A stretch of 64,000 nt of DNA from Rhodotorula mucilaginosa (Eukaryota > Basidiomycota > Microbotryomycetes > Sporidiobolales > Sporidiobolaceae). Each line of letters begins with the position of its first letter. Position 1 is the first letter of the stretch. This document shows positions 1 to 12,044 of this stretch, one piece after another. Where the stretch lies: the NCBI GenBank assembly GCA_034406715.1, contig CP137871.1, forward strand, positions 682,001-746,000, given 5' to 3'. Below the pieces are notes generated by a model. That model saw nothing but the letters and a program-made list of their open reading frames with translations. It had not been told where the DNA came from and did not search any database. A program made the position numbers and the translations under genes.

Positions 1-3000
1 TCACACGGCGAGGCTGACCCAGCGAGCATGCAGGACCTGGTTCGCGACGCGGGCGCAATGGATGGACGTCCTGATCTACTCGGGCCAGGAGCTGTTCGTC
101 CTCGACGGAGACGCCCTCGTCCAGTTCGTCCTCGACGACAACCTCCTCGCCTACGCCAGGGACGGCGACCCCAGCTTGCAGCTACTGCACGCCACTTGGC
201 TCCTTGAAAAGACCGTCGACGACCTCCTCAAGAAGGACACGGCGTTCGAGATTGTCTTTTTCGACAGCCTCGCCCACTCGACGTACCACACCGGTGCCTC
301 CGAGTACGTCGTCTCGGCCCGCAGGCTCGCCCGTTCGATCCTCCTCCGCCGCGCCAACCTGCCGCAGACTCGCCTCCACCGCTTCGACTCGCTCGAGGAC
401 GAGAAATGGCAGGCGTGGTACCAGCACAAGCGTGTAAGTCGCCGCCCACGTCTACAGGGCCGCGTCGCAGGGGCAAAAAAAGCTAACAACGAACCCGCGC
501 CTGTTATCAGCCCATGTATGTTCTCGGACACGACGGCGGGATCAAGACCAAGGAGGGCGAGCTCGAGGCAGAGCGGATCCTCTTGCAGAGGCAGAACCTC
601 TACGACACGGTTCACCAGAGCCTGCCGTACGTCCTGCTCCAGGCCGCCGAGTTGACCGACACCAAGGTATGTCATCAAGTCTCGAGGCGAGTACGCACGG
701 GAGATTGTCGATTGATCATGCTTGCGATGTGTGTGACTTAGATCAACTCGTACTTTTACGACGTCGTCCGCGGCACCGTCCCGCCTCTGCCGAGCAACAT
801 CACGTCGGCTGTCTCCTCGGCGCGGTCCGCTCTCGAGGAGGCCCTCCCCGCCCTCCCACAGGTCAAAGAGGCTCCCGCATCCGCCTCGGTCGAGGACATT
901 CTCCGCGCCGCCGGTTCGACCTTCCTCACCACCGCGAACGCCTCGGCTCAGGACTCGGCCCTTTTGTACCTCTACTTGTCGCACGTCCTCCTCCTCCCGA
1001 CGGTCCCGCTCCGATCCCGGGCGCAGCGGATCCCGACTCCGTCCAAGGAGGTCATGGCCGTCCTCGAGCCGTTCCTCGTGCGCTTCTATGCCAGCTTGAC
1101 CGCCGCGCTCGAGGCCCTTCCGGAGAACGAGCGGCTGAATCCGCTCGTCGACTTGGACCTCGACGGACGGATCTTCTTCCTCCTCGTCGTCGAGGTTCTG
1201 AACGGAGATGTCTCGCCGGCCTCGATGGCCGACTTCCTCGGACCCGATGTCGCTTCCCGCCTCTCGTCCGTCTGGTCGTCCGTCTCCGGAGCGGCCGAGC
1301 CCGACTTTGCCGCTCTCCGCTCGGGCATGCCTGCTCAATCAGCAGAGCTCGCCCCTGCTCCTGAGAAGATCACGGAAGAGTCGGTCCTCCCGTACTCGTC
1401 CTCCGTCTTCACGGAGCACCTGTCGACGGTTCAGGTCACGGTCGCGCCCGACTCGACCCTCGCTTCGCTTCCGAACAAGCTCGCGTCCGAGTCGGTCTTC
1501 TCGGACGAGCGCGGCTGGTCGAACCCGAAGCCGGCCTTGCCGACTCACCTCGGCGGCGCGCCTCCTCCCTTTCTCGACTACCGCGCCAAGAAGAAGCGCG
1601 ATCGCAAGGAGCAGCGCTTCATGGCGCAGATGCAAAAGTCTGCCGCGTCGTTGACGGGCGCCCTCGGCGGCGCGCTCAAGCAGCAGGCGATCCCTGCTGT
1701 CGGCAAGCGGTCTCAGTCTGCGATCAAGGAGAAGGCGGCTGCCGCGTCCAAGGCGTCTCGTGTCGCGAGTGGCGCGTCGACCCCCGTACCCGGCAGCGGC
1801 GCAGTCACTCCGACTGGCTCCGAAGCCGGACGCGATGGAACCACGACCGGTGGTCGTGGCAGCAAGCGCGACAAGCCCAAGGTCCTGTCGAGTCGCGAGA
1901 AGCTCATTGCCGAGAACGCGCTCAAGAAGATCCAGGAGGAAGGCAAGGAGAACTACAAGTGGTGGGTCGAGCGTCTCGAGGACCTCAAGGCCCTCCCGAT
2001 CCCGGGCCAGATCTCGCAGCTCGACTCGTACCTCCGGAACAAGCGCGCCCAGGACCCGTGGCTCGGGACCGAGATGCTCGTCAAGCGGATGGACCTCGAA
2101 CTCCGCAAGTGGATCGCCGATGACCGCCGCGAGGCCGAAGACGTCAAGGACCAGTACCGCGTCTTCCTCGCCCGGACGGCGAGCCCGCTCCTCCAGAAGT
2201 ACCTCCGCGCGCAGCAGGAAGGTTCGAACGCGGTCATGATCAATGAGAAGCAGGGTCGCGCCATCACGACGATGCTGTTCTGCCTCGGCCTCGAGTGTCT
2301 CATTCCGGAGGAGATTGTCAAGAAGCAAATCACTTTCGGAGGCAGCGGCGGCGACGACGACAAGAAGGACAAGAAGAGCAAGAAGGACGCCGCCGCCGAC
2401 GACGACGGCAAGAAGAAGAAGAGTGGCGCCAAGCCGGGCAGCAAGGCGGCGCAGGCCAGCAAGAAGGACGCCACCGCGTCGACTTCGAGCAAGGCGTCCA
2501 AGGCCGAGAAGGACGAGCGCTCCAAGCTCACGTTCCACTTCTGCTCGCTGATCGACAAGGACGAGGGCGAAGTCATGTACGAGTGGATGGAGATTGACGA
2601 GAACCCGCTCGAGTGGCAGCTCCGCAACATGGGCGAGTACATGGCTCGTGAACTCGACTCGCGGCCCGACCCCCGTGTCGACTTTGAGCCCGACGCGTGG
2701 CAGCGGGACGTGCTCGACAACATCGATGCCAACAAGTCGATGCTCATCGTCGCGCCGACCTCGTCCGGCAAGACCTTCATCTCGTTCGCCGCCATGGAGC
2801 GGGTCCTGCGCGAGTCGGACGATGGCGTCGTCGTCTACGTCGCCCCGTCCAAGGCCTTGGTCAATCAGGTCGCCGCCGAGTGCTTTGCCCGTTTCTCCAA
2901 GGATGTCGCCGGTCAGGCGCTCTGGGCAGTCCACACCGGTGACTACCGCGTCAACAACCCGCAGAACTGCCAGATCCTCGTCACGGTCCCGCAAGTCTTC

Positions 3001-5695
3001 TCCGAGATGCTGCTCAACCCGGCCCTCGCCAGCGTCTGGACCCCTCGTATCAAGCGAGTCATCGTCGACGAGATTCACGCGATCGCCGAGGAAGGCAGCG
3101 GAATGTGGGAACAGGTTCTCCTCATGAACCCGGCGCCGATCATCGGTCTGTCTGCCACCGTCGGTGCCCCCGAGCGGTTCTCGGCGTGGTTGGAGTCGGT
3201 CGAGAAGCGCTGCGGAAGGGACTACGCGCTTGTCATTCACAAGCACCGTTTCAACGCCCTCCGCAAGTTTGCCTACGCCCCCCACTTGACGTCGTTCCCC
3301 AAGACGCCGATCGGTCCCCTCGACGAGTACCGCGCGCGTCCGCAACTCTTCTCGCCCGTGCACCCGATCGCGGCCCTCGGTCTCGGAGACCCCGAGCTGC
3401 CCGAGGATCTGTCGCTCGAGCCGCGAGACTGCTTGCACTTGTGGCAGGCCATGTCGAACGCCGACGAAGGGCTCGACCCGAACCTCAAGCCGCGCAAGTT
3501 CTTCGCCGCGACGCCGACCATCGCGATCAAGCACACGATCGAGTACGAGCGTCAGCTCAAAAAGATCCTGCTCGAATGGCGGAACGAGCCCGACTACGCC
3601 AAGCCGACTTCGCGCTTCTCCAAGACGGTCGAGTACCTCGAGAAGCCGTTGCGCGAGGCTCTCAACGTGGACGAGAAGATGATCGAGAACGCCACTGAGG
3701 ACGAGTTCAACTCGCTGTTCACGCCGCTTCTTGCCGACTTGAACGCGCAGAACCAGCTCCCGGCGATTCTCTTCAACTTCTCGCGTGACCACTGCGAGTC
3801 GCTCGCCAAGCGCATCTCGAAGGACCTCGAGACCGCCGAGAGTCAGTGGCGGATGAACTCGCCCACGTTCAAGGAGCGTCTCGCGAGGGCCAAGGCGGCC
3901 GAAAAGGCGGCGGCCAAGAAGGCCAAGGCTGTCGAGTCTGCGACCGTCAACCGGAAACAGGAGGAGGAGGCTGCCCGTATGGGTGTCGTCGAGGAGATCC
4001 AGACCTTCGACCCGGAGGAGCCGTCGGAGGAGTTCACCTTTGTCGGCAAGGGCATCAGTCAGCTCGAGTTCAAGAAGGATGTCGACGACCTCCTCTTCCT
4101 CGACATGGACCCATGGATCATCAACGCGCTCCGTCGCGGTGTCGGTGTGCACCACTCGGGTATGCCTCGACGATACCGTGTCCTCGTCGAGAACTTGTAC
4201 CGCCGCGGTGTCCTCCGCGTAGTCATCTCGACGCAAACTCTCGCGCTCGGTATCAACGCCCCGGCGCGTACTGCCGTCTTTGCTGGTGATTCGCTCGAGC
4301 TCAACCCGCTCAACTTCCGCCAGTGTGCTGGACGTGCCGGTCGTCGTGGTTTCGATTTGGTCGGAAACGTCCTCTTTGTGGGCGTCCGGCTCGACCGTAT
4401 CCAGCGATTGCTTCTGTCCAAGCTGCCCAAGCTCGTGAGTCTCGCGAGCGAGCCCCCTCCCAGGAGGCGTTTGAGCTGATACCAAATTCCTGCGCGCACA
4501 GGGCGGTACTTTCCCGCTTACGACGACCTTGGTCCTCCGGCTCAACAACCTAATCCACGGCTCGAACGCGGCGGAGCTGCCCAAGATGGCCGTCGCAACC
4601 TTCCTCGACCTGCCGCAGCTCGCTGTCAGTCACGCCAGCGTCAGCAGCAACCGCGAGCAGACTCGCCACTTTGCCCGTTTCGCCATCGAGTACCTCCGCC
4701 GGTCGGGTCTCCTCGAGGAAGACGGCACGCCAAAGACCTTGTACGGTGTCACCTCAGTCTTGTACCCGGAGGAGCCGAGCAACTTTGCCCTCGCGGCGCT
4801 CCTGCGATCAGGCGAGCTGCACAAGATTGCGTCGGAGATCGACACCGACCCGGACAATGCGCTCCGACAGGTTCTCCTCGTCCTCTCGTGGCTGTTTGCC
4901 CGCGTCCACCGCCGCAAGCAGTCGCCGGACACTCTCCGCGTGACTCGCAACTCGAACTGGGCGATCGTCCTCCCCCCGCTGCCGCCTCGCATCCGTGCCG
5001 TCCTCGACGCCCATCACCGCGCCGTCACGAGCATCTTCTCCACCTACGCGCAAGAGTACGCCGAGCAGAACCCGGACAAGCTGGGAGCTGAGGACGTCCT
5101 GCCGCTCTCGGAGCGCAAGGTGGTCTCGTCCGAGTCGGCCGACGGCGCCTTCGCGAGCAAGCTCCGCCAGTCGGAGCTCAGCTTCGAGTCGCGGTCGCCG
5201 TTCGCGGCCACCTCGGGTCACGCCGACGACTTTGCCACCGTGGTCGACCTCGGGCGCTCGGCTCGCGCCGGCGTCATGATCTACCAGCACGCCGTGCCCG
5301 AGCTGGCTTCGCCGCCGTTCGACTCGACCGAGCACGACCTCGACGCGTTCGTGCTCGACTTTATGAAGCACGGCAGTCTCGACGTCCTCGTCCGCGAGTC
5401 GTCGCTCGCGCGGGGCCAAGTCTGGTTTGCGTTGCAAGAGTTTGACCGCGCGCTCGGTGCGATCCACGCGGCGTTCAAGACGCTGTATGACCGCAAGGGC
5501 GACAACTACGAGCAGGACGTCGACGTCGACGACGCCCGGGACGCCAAGGAGGACCGCGGTTACGAAGACGAGAACGTCCGCGCCGACAGGCTCGTCCGGC
5601 CTGCAGGCTGCACGGATCAGGATTGGGCCCTGTACCGCTGCATCGACACCCTCTACAACGACTTCCACGCCCGCTTCATCGCCATCTTTGCATAG
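1..5695 (+). CDS. DDX60-like Ski2-family DExH RNA helicase (5' end missing)
   Basis: Large superfamily 2 helicase of the DDX60 branch of Ski2-like enzymes. These are cytoplasmic RNA helicases linked in animals to antiviral sensing and RNA decay; the role in yeasts is not established. Four exons join in frame: 2-433, 511-666, 742-4434 and 4502-5695 (TAG), giving 1824 visible residues. The frame is open from base 2, and the residues before the first Met look coding, so the true start lies left of the window. The N-terminal part (LIYSGQELFVLDGDALVQFV) resembles the DDX60 N-terminal region. Motif I is APTSSGKTF near 2749-2775 and motif II is VDEIHA near 3064-3081. The late Ski2 motifs (VGVHHSGM near 4141, QCAGRAGRRG near 4321) are present. 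A Lys/Asp/Ala/Ser-rich low-complexity insert lies near 2350-2520, before the helicase core. The family call is firm; the cellular role is inferred only from animal relatives. Confidence 0.9.
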
Positions 5696-5804
5696 AAACC
5701 CTTTCTTTGGCGCCAGAGATTCTCTTTCTTTCCCCCAAAAAACGATGCAGCTTGCAACAACGCTATTTGTACACAATCTCGAAGTGAAGAGACTCCGCTA
5801 AGAC

Positions 5805-7424
5805 CTACATGGCTGTCACCTTGGTAGCCATCCCGACCGTCTCGGCGAGTTTGGCGCCCGCGATCCTCAAAGCGTCTCCGAGGCCCAAGCCCCGCTGGCC
5901 GCGAGAGCGCCGCAGCGAAAGTCGGCGTCTTGTCCAAGTCAGGAGGGCCAAGACGAAGCAGACGAGACTGACGAGGCGGACCGGATCCGTCGCGTAGTGG
6001 TACCGGACGTAAGAGACCAGGGCCGACATAGGGGATGATCCGGAGCGCGTCGTCGTCGTTGTCGTTCGGCTTGATCGAGCCGTCGGGACCGCGGACGAGG
6101 ATGCAGGCGAGTCGCGCTCTGATTTTTGCAGATAGGTCGAGAGTGAGTCTCGCATGCTGGCAAAACCGGTCGGAGGAGGAGGGGAAGCGTGCGCACGGGA
6201 CGGCGACCGACTCGAGGCCTCTTCGCTCGGCGAGGGCGACGACGACGACGACGATTTGTTCCCGCGCGCGTGCTTCCGCGAAGGGGAAGATCCGCCCGGA
6301 GGAGAACCGTTCCGCTCGTCACGAGCGCGTTCCTTGCCCTTGTCGGTTGAACGGCGACTGCTCGCCGACATTGAAATTTGCTTCTTCTTTTCGGCGCGCG
6401 CGAGTTCGAGCTCCTTTTGGCGCTGGACCCGGGCGGCAGCGAGTTCGATTTGCTCACGCTGAAGCTCCTTCAGTCGCTGGAGAGATGCCTGTGCGATAAC
6501 GCAAGGGGTGTACATCAAAGTCAGCTCGGGAGAGTCTCGAGAATCGATTAGCTCGAAAAACCCGGTGCGCCCACGCACCTCGACCCGCACGTCCGGAACC
6601 CAACCTCCGTTCTCCTGACCCTGCAGTCGCACAAAGTCGCCCGCGGCGTCCCACTCGTCGAGTTTCGGCAAGATGTGAAAGACGAGGAGGTCGAGCAGTT
6701 TGAGCCACGAACCGACGAGGGCGCGGACGGCGGCTTCCTGGTCGGATCGAGCGGCTTGGCCGAGCGTGGTGCTCGAGTCGGACAGGTCCTGATTCGCGCG
6801 ACTGCCATGCGTGCCACCCGCGACTTGATCAAGCGGAAAGTCGATACCGGCTTGCCAGTCGACGGTTCCGTTCGAGGCAAAGTCGGCGACGACGACTTCG
6901 ACGTCTTCGCCGACGGATCCGAACCACGCTTCTGCGACTGCTCGCGCTGATTTGGGCGCATCGAGCTTGAGTGCGGCGAGGGCGAGCGAGACGGGAAGGG
7001 ACGGGTGAAGGTGACTCGCGGCCGGAGTGGGGACGACCTCGTCCGCTTCTGGAGGAGCCGAGTTGCCGACCAAGTCTGACCAAAGCGCACGGATGAGGTT
7101 GTCCGGCCCGAGATCGAGCAAGGGCGTCAAGCTGGGCGCGGGCGAGAGCGCAGCGGGCGACGAGCGAACGGTCGCGAGCAGCGTCACTTTGAGGATGTCG
7201 AGTCGACGCCGGAGGTCGATCACGTGGGCAGGCAGACTGCCAGTGCCCTCTAGCGCCCTGAACCACGCGTCCTGCTCGACGTGCTCGAGGCGAGAGACGC
7301 CGTCGTGCAGGCAACTGGCCGCGGTCGCATAGTCGCGCACGAGGAACGCCCGCGTCGCCCGGTGGTACAGCTGGCGGGCCTCTGCTGTAGAGCTAGTAGA
7401 TGTCGCTTTCCGCCCGTTCATCAT
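5805..7424 (-). CDS. tail-anchored membrane protein, possibly Pex26-like
   Basis: Single uninterrupted frame of 539 residues if translation starts at the first of two adjacent Met codons at 7424; an upstream in-frame Met at 7547 precedes only a low-complexity Arg/Ala stretch. The N-terminal third is helical and TPR-like (ARQLYHRATRAFLVRDYATA). The middle is a charged coiled segment (LQRLKELQREQIELAAARVQ), followed by a long Ser/Arg/Thr-rich disordered region. One hydrophobic segment near the C-terminus (LVSLVCFVLALLTW) is followed by Arg-rich residues. This layout, a soluble N-domain with a single C-terminal anchor, recalls fungal peroxin Pex26, which recruits the Pex1-Pex6 ATPases to peroxisomes. 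I see no diagnostic motif, so the Pex26 idea is tentative. The gene converges with the helicase, with about 110 bp between stops. Confidence 0.6.
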   Translation of the reverse strand: MMNGRKATSTSSTAEARQLYHRATRAFLVRDYATAASCLHDGVSRLEHVEQDAWFRALEGTGSLPAHVIDLRRRLDILKVTLLATVRSSPAALSPAPSLTPLLDLGPDNLIRALWSDLVGNSAPPEADEVVPTPAASHLHPSLPVSLALAALKLDAPKSARAVAEAWFGSVGEDVEVVVADFASNGTVDWQAGIDFPLDQVAGGTHGSRANQDLSDSSTTLGQAARSDQEAAVRALVGSWLKLLDLLVFHILPKLDEWDAAGDFVRLQGQENGGWVPDVRVEVRGRTGFFELIDSRDSPELTLMYTPCVIAQASLQRLKELQREQIELAAARVQRQKELELARAEKKKQISMSASSRRSTDKGKERARDERNGSPPGGSSPSRKHARGNKSSSSSSPSPSEEASSRSPSRAHASPPPPTGFASMRDSLSTYLQKSERDSPASSSAVPTARSSRTTTTTTRSGSSPMSALVSYVRYHYATDPVRLVSLVCFVLALLTWTRRRLSLRRSRGQRGLGLGDALRIAGAKLAETVGMATKVTAM

Positions 7425-7632
7425 CGCTGTCGCGATGTTCTCTTTGAGAACCGTCGCAACTCGAAAGGACGCCGCGGCGGCTCCACTTCGAAGTCTCGGC
7501 CGCGGCGGGCTCGCGAGAAACCCGGTTCCCGGACAGCGCGGGGGCACACAACACAGAATCTTTTCACATAGAGGGAGACGAATTGAAATGCACGACCACT
7601 CGTACAGGCTTACCAGAGAAAAGGGGGAGAGG

Positions 7633-10005
7633 CTACTTGTTCGAGTCGTACAGGGTGTCGCCGACGTGCGCGGCCGAGATCTGTTTCCCGCCGAACCAGC
7701 GTCCGTTCAGTCCCTGAAGCGCCCGCGCAGCAGTCTCGACGGAATCAAAACGGATGTAGATCTCGCCCTGTTTCGTTCGCTTCGTCTCGAGTCAGTCGTT
7801 TGTGCGCCCCTCCGTACCCGAGAGGAGAAAGAAAGAACTCGCCTCGGACGACTCCTTCTTGACGTAAATGTCGAGCACCTTGCCGTACTTTTCCTCGCAC
7901 TCGGTCTTGACATCGTCTGCGAGTTCGAGGTCCCAATCGCGCTCAGTCTCCTCTGCGGGGTTGAACGCGTTCTTGAGCAGAACGTTGCGCGTGAGATTCT
8001 GCGGAATGTTAGGCCGGTACCTGTTTCAAAGTCGCTGTTGTCAGCACATGCTTTGGTCCGGAAGCACCGTGTTTCGCGATTCGGGAACTCACATGGGTGT
8101 CGGCGGGAGCTCCAATGGACGGTCGGTCCGCGCGAGCTTGGCCATCAAGTCGGCGCGCGTGTTCGCATCAAGCTTGCCAGCTGCGCGAAAGAGTCGTGGT
8201 CAGAACACACACGCATGACACTCGCCCATTCAAGCACAAGGGGGCGAGGCTCACTGTGGCCTTCTTCGCGCTCGAGCGCTTCACCTCCTCCTCCTCCTAC
8301 TCCTCCTCCCTGCTGTCCGGACAAGTGCTTGTTGAACGTAGCGCTCCGATCAGCGACAAGACCGACCTTGATCTGCTCGGCCACGCACATAGACCGGTCA
8401 GCTAGGTTCTTGTACAAACTTATTGCCTATGTGACGCACCTCGCGACCGGCAAGCTGGAAGTTGTTCATCTTCTCGATCGCAGTCATCGCATCCTCATGC
8501 CGCTTGAACCTGCGCCCGGCAGAGTACAAGTCGTTGTCAGTCTCGGCGGGGACTCTAGAGACGCGAGGAGGGAGAAGCCGTTCGAGAAAGGGGGGACTCA
8601 CTTGACAAAGCAGTAGCCCTTGGATTTGCCGGTGACCGGGTCCCTATGGAGCTCAACCGTCTCGAGTTCGCCAAAGGGTTGGAAAACCTCACGGAGGTCG
8701 TCCGAAGTCAGAGCAAAGTTGAGCGAACCGACGTAGAGGCTGTCGTCGGCGGGACGGTATGCGTCAGCCTTTGCATGGTCCGGACAGAGGGAGAAAGAGG
8801 ACCCACCCGCCGGTCATGAGTCCCCCCGAGCCGGAACCGGAGCTGCTCCCGTCGCGAGCCTGGCGGTTCTTCTCAGCTTCGGTGTACTGCACCTGGATCG
8901 GGATTCCGAGCAACTTGGTACCCGAGAGCGTGAGCGCCTTTTGCACCGTCTCGAGATCGACAAACTCGACGTAACCGACTCTGCCGGACAGGAATCGCCG
9001 CATCAGCTCTAATCCTTCTCAATGTGGCTTCCTCGGGTACTCACCCCTTGGATCTGCGCGTGATGCGGTCGACAATGACGCGGGCGTCGCGGACCTTGCC
9101 GGCGAGCTTTTCGAAAAAGATGCCGAGTTCGCGGTCGGTCACGCGGGCTGCAAGCTGCGAGACAAAGACACTGCGCATCTCGCGTTGCTCTTCAGAAAGT
9201 CTGCGTTGTAGTAGAGTTGGTCGAAGTCAGCAATTGCAGTCTTGGAAGATTGAATCTGTAGAGGGAGACGCACTGCGGGCTGGGGCTGCGAGCCATGCGC
9301 GGTGGCTCGTAACTCGGCGAGCGGCGCGAGCGAGGGCTGCAGGAAGGGTGCAGTAGAGGCATCAGTACTGATCACTATGAACAGAGTTCCCCTGCAACGA
9401 CGCACGGTTCGTACGAGGGCTCGCGCCTCGACGGCCTGCGATCGTAATCGCGGTCGCGGCCTCGGTGGTCTCGCCTCCCTCCGCCGTCGCGGTGAGCGCG
9501 GTTGTCGTAGTAGTAGTCATCGTAGTGCCTCGACGAGGGGCGCGGGTCGTCGCGGCTCGTACTCCTGCGGCGTTTGTGAGCGCGCGGGTGATCCCTCTCG
9601 TCGTCGTCGTCCTCCGGAGGAGGGTAGTCCCCACCGCGGCGCCTGCGGTCACCGCGGTCACTGCGGTCGTCGTCCCTGTAGCGGCGTTCTCGCTCGCGGT
9701 CTCGCTCGCGGTCGCGGTTCCGCTCGAACTCGCGGTCGGCGTCACGACGCCTGCGTTCTGCCTCTTGCGGGTCGACGGGGTCCTTGGTGCGGGACGAGTC
9801 GTGCGAGTAGTGAGACGAGTGTACAGATCTGTGTTGCCCTGCTTGTCAGCACCGCTAGACTCGTGAGCCGGGATGACGAGACGAGACTGACCCTGCCCGC
9901 TCTGAGCGGCTGTCTCCGGCTCTCGATCCGTGCTGCGAGCGGGCGTTGCAATTAGCAGGCAATCGAGTCATCGATGGCAGTCTGTATCGCACTCACATCG
10001 CTCAT
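7633..10005 (-). CDS. RBM39/Rsd1-type splicing factor with RS-like N-terminus and RRMs
   Basis: Nuclear RNA-binding protein of the CC1-like/RBM39 (S. pombe Rsd1) family, acting in pre-mRNA splicing. On the minus strand an Arg/Asp/Ser-rich N-terminal region lies at about 9840-9370. It is followed by RRM1 ([17 protein letters not shown] then [20 protein letters not shown]), RRM2 ([13 protein letters not shown] then [24 protein letters not shown]) and a C-terminal UHM-type RRM ([20 protein letters not shown], then [19 protein letters not shown]). It ends at TAG 7633-7635. At least eight exons are needed. The GTG-AG introns between the RRM pieces join cleanly, for example at about 9046/9003 and 8764/8601. 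The first exon is uncertain: ATG at 10005 encodes only Met-Ser-Asp before a GTGAGT donor, and I could not find a phase-consistent path from it to the RS region. The domain order matches RBM39 exactly. Confidence 0.88.
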
Positions 10006-10129
10006 CGTTCGTGTCGAGTGGCGCGTGTGGAGTCAACCTCGACTTCGGCTCTTCCTCTTGCTCTTGTCCGCTCCTCTCACTCACACTGCACGTCCGGGAT
10101 CAAACGGGCACGGCAGGCCAGACCGCACA

Positions 10130-11779
10130 ATGTGCAGGTATGCTCGCGCCCCAAGTCCGGTCTCACCTCGCTCCGTTCTGCTCAACCCCCGCGCCCCCTT
10201 GTTTCCCTCTGCAGGCTCCTCGTCGTCAAGGCAGAACAGCCAATACAACTCGCTCAGCTCTTGACCAAACCCGCGCATAGCATCATCAACCAGGCTTCAG
10301 ACTCTCGACTCCGCCTCGACGCAGGGTGAGTCCACCGCACTTCGAGCCACTTTCACCACCCACTGACGCCTTTTTCCCCTCCCTCCTTGCCACCTCAGCT
10401 CGATCAACGCAGACGGCTTCGGCGTGGGATGGTACCCGACAGATTGCGACGACGGTGCAGCGGCAGACAGTTCCGGACCTTGCGTGTTCCGGTCCATCAC
10501 GCCCGCTTGGTCGAATGCCAACTTGCACCGTCTCGCCGACAAGATCAAGAGCCCGCTCGTCTTTGCGCACGTCAGAGCTTCCACGACGGGTGCCCTCAGT
10601 GAAGAGAACACGTAAGTAGACTGGCCCCACTCACGGATTGGTTCAGGCATTGAGTCAACCGCCGCCACCGGGTCCTAAAATCAGCCACCCGTGGACTTAT
10701 GGCAACCTGATTTGGATGCACAAGTGAGTCGGCAGCATTCCATCGTCTACTCCAGCGGGCTCTATCATTGATTCCACGGTCGTCGTCGACACCCGCCCAG
10801 TGGCTGCATTTCCGATTTCGCGCGCATCAAACGCCGACTCCAAGCCGACCTCTCGGACGAGTACTTTGCCGTCCCGCAAGGCAACACCGACAGCGAGTGG
10901 GCGTTTGCATGCTTCCTCGAGCAGTTGAGCCGGTTGACCGACCCGCTCAAGCCGACGATCCCGCATGCAACGCTAAGGCAGGCGATGCTCGACACGGTGC
11001 AACTCTTGACCAGATACACGGACGAGATCGGAGCGAGCGACCCGTCCCTCCTCAAGTCGGTCCTCTTCTCCTCCTCGTTCTCTAGCTACATAGCTTGTCT
11101 TTCTCCCCGATCGCATGGCTCACGAACGCGGCTCTCGCGCCCAACCTCTTCGCCACGCACCAACAGCTTCTGCGTGTCGGACGGTTCTTCTGTCGTCGCT
11201 ACGCGGTACATCACCTCGGCGACAGAAGAAGCCGCGAGTCTCTTCTTCTCGACCGGCTCGACCTTTGAAGAGTACGCGCCCGGCTCCTTCAAGATGAACA
11301 AGGCCGACAAGCGCGAGCGCATCATCCTCATCGCGTACGTCCACGGCGCACTCTCGTCGCCTCGGCGTCGAGTCAACTGGTTCCCATGGTGTGGTCATTT
11401 GTTGACGCTGTCGGATAACGTGCCGATGTACAGGAGCGAACCTCTGACGTTTGAACGAGCCGACTGGGTCGAGATCCCCTCACAAAGCTGCATCGTCATC
11501 ACTCCGCGCGTACGTGCTGCACTCTCCTGGTCCTTCTTCGCACTTATCTAGCGCAGAGCCCCATCTGATACTGACAATCTCCACCCCGCAACAACACGCG
11601 CGCAGAACAACCTCCTCCGGTTCCCGATCATCAACGACTACTTCCGTCCCGACGTGGCCGCTCACCGGCGAGACGAGTTTGCGCGCGCCAAGGGCTATCG
11701 GTGGAGTACCACGCCGGTCTCGATCCGCCCTCCGGTTGGGCATGCTCCGACGGCGAGCGTCGCCACCCAAGTTTCATGA
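10130..11779 (+). CDS. DUG3: class II glutamine amidotransferase, DUG3-type
   Basis: N-terminal-nucleophile (class II) glutamine amidotransferase. Dug3 in yeast works with Dug2 to degrade glutathione outside the gamma-glutamyl transpeptidase route. Eight exons join in frame to 347 residues: 10130-10137, 10215-10325, 10399-10611, 10685-10723, 10801-11055, 11167-11334, 11434-11509 and 11606-11779 (TGA). Cys2 directly after Met is the expected catalytic nucleophile (MCR-LLVVKAEQP). Other class II landmarks are NADGFGVGWY, FAHVRAST, HPWTYGNLIWMHNGCISDF and TDSEWAFACFLEQL. The first exon is only 8 nt and the intron interrupts codon 3. Intron 11056-11166 is 111 nt with no in-frame stop, so it can look coding, but removing it restores LLNFCVSDG. 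The gene diverges from the RBM39-like gene across a roughly 125 bp promoter. Confidence 0.9.
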
Positions 11780-12044
11780 TCAAGCTGTTTTCCTATTTGA
11801 TTCTCGCCATTTCGCATCCTAGCCGTATCCGCATCGTGTTGTCTCCTCTCTGTAGCGAATAGCCATCCTCTCTGTCGTATGACTATCTATCTTACTCTGT
11901 GAATCTTGCCGAGGAAGCGGAAGTTCTCGTCGGAGTCCGTGCAAATCCGCGGATCGCCGGACCTTGGGCCCCTCTTTCCGCCTCGATCTTGCCTCGTCTC
12001 TCTCACGCCAGCGAACCAGGACGACGACGCTCAAGCTGGATGCG

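Noticed and set aside
151-4584. Very long minus-strand open frames antisense to the helicase
   Set aside because: They are shadows of codon bias in GC-rich sequence: composition is Arg/Leu/Val-skewed with no motif, while the plus-strand frame has complete helicase motifs.
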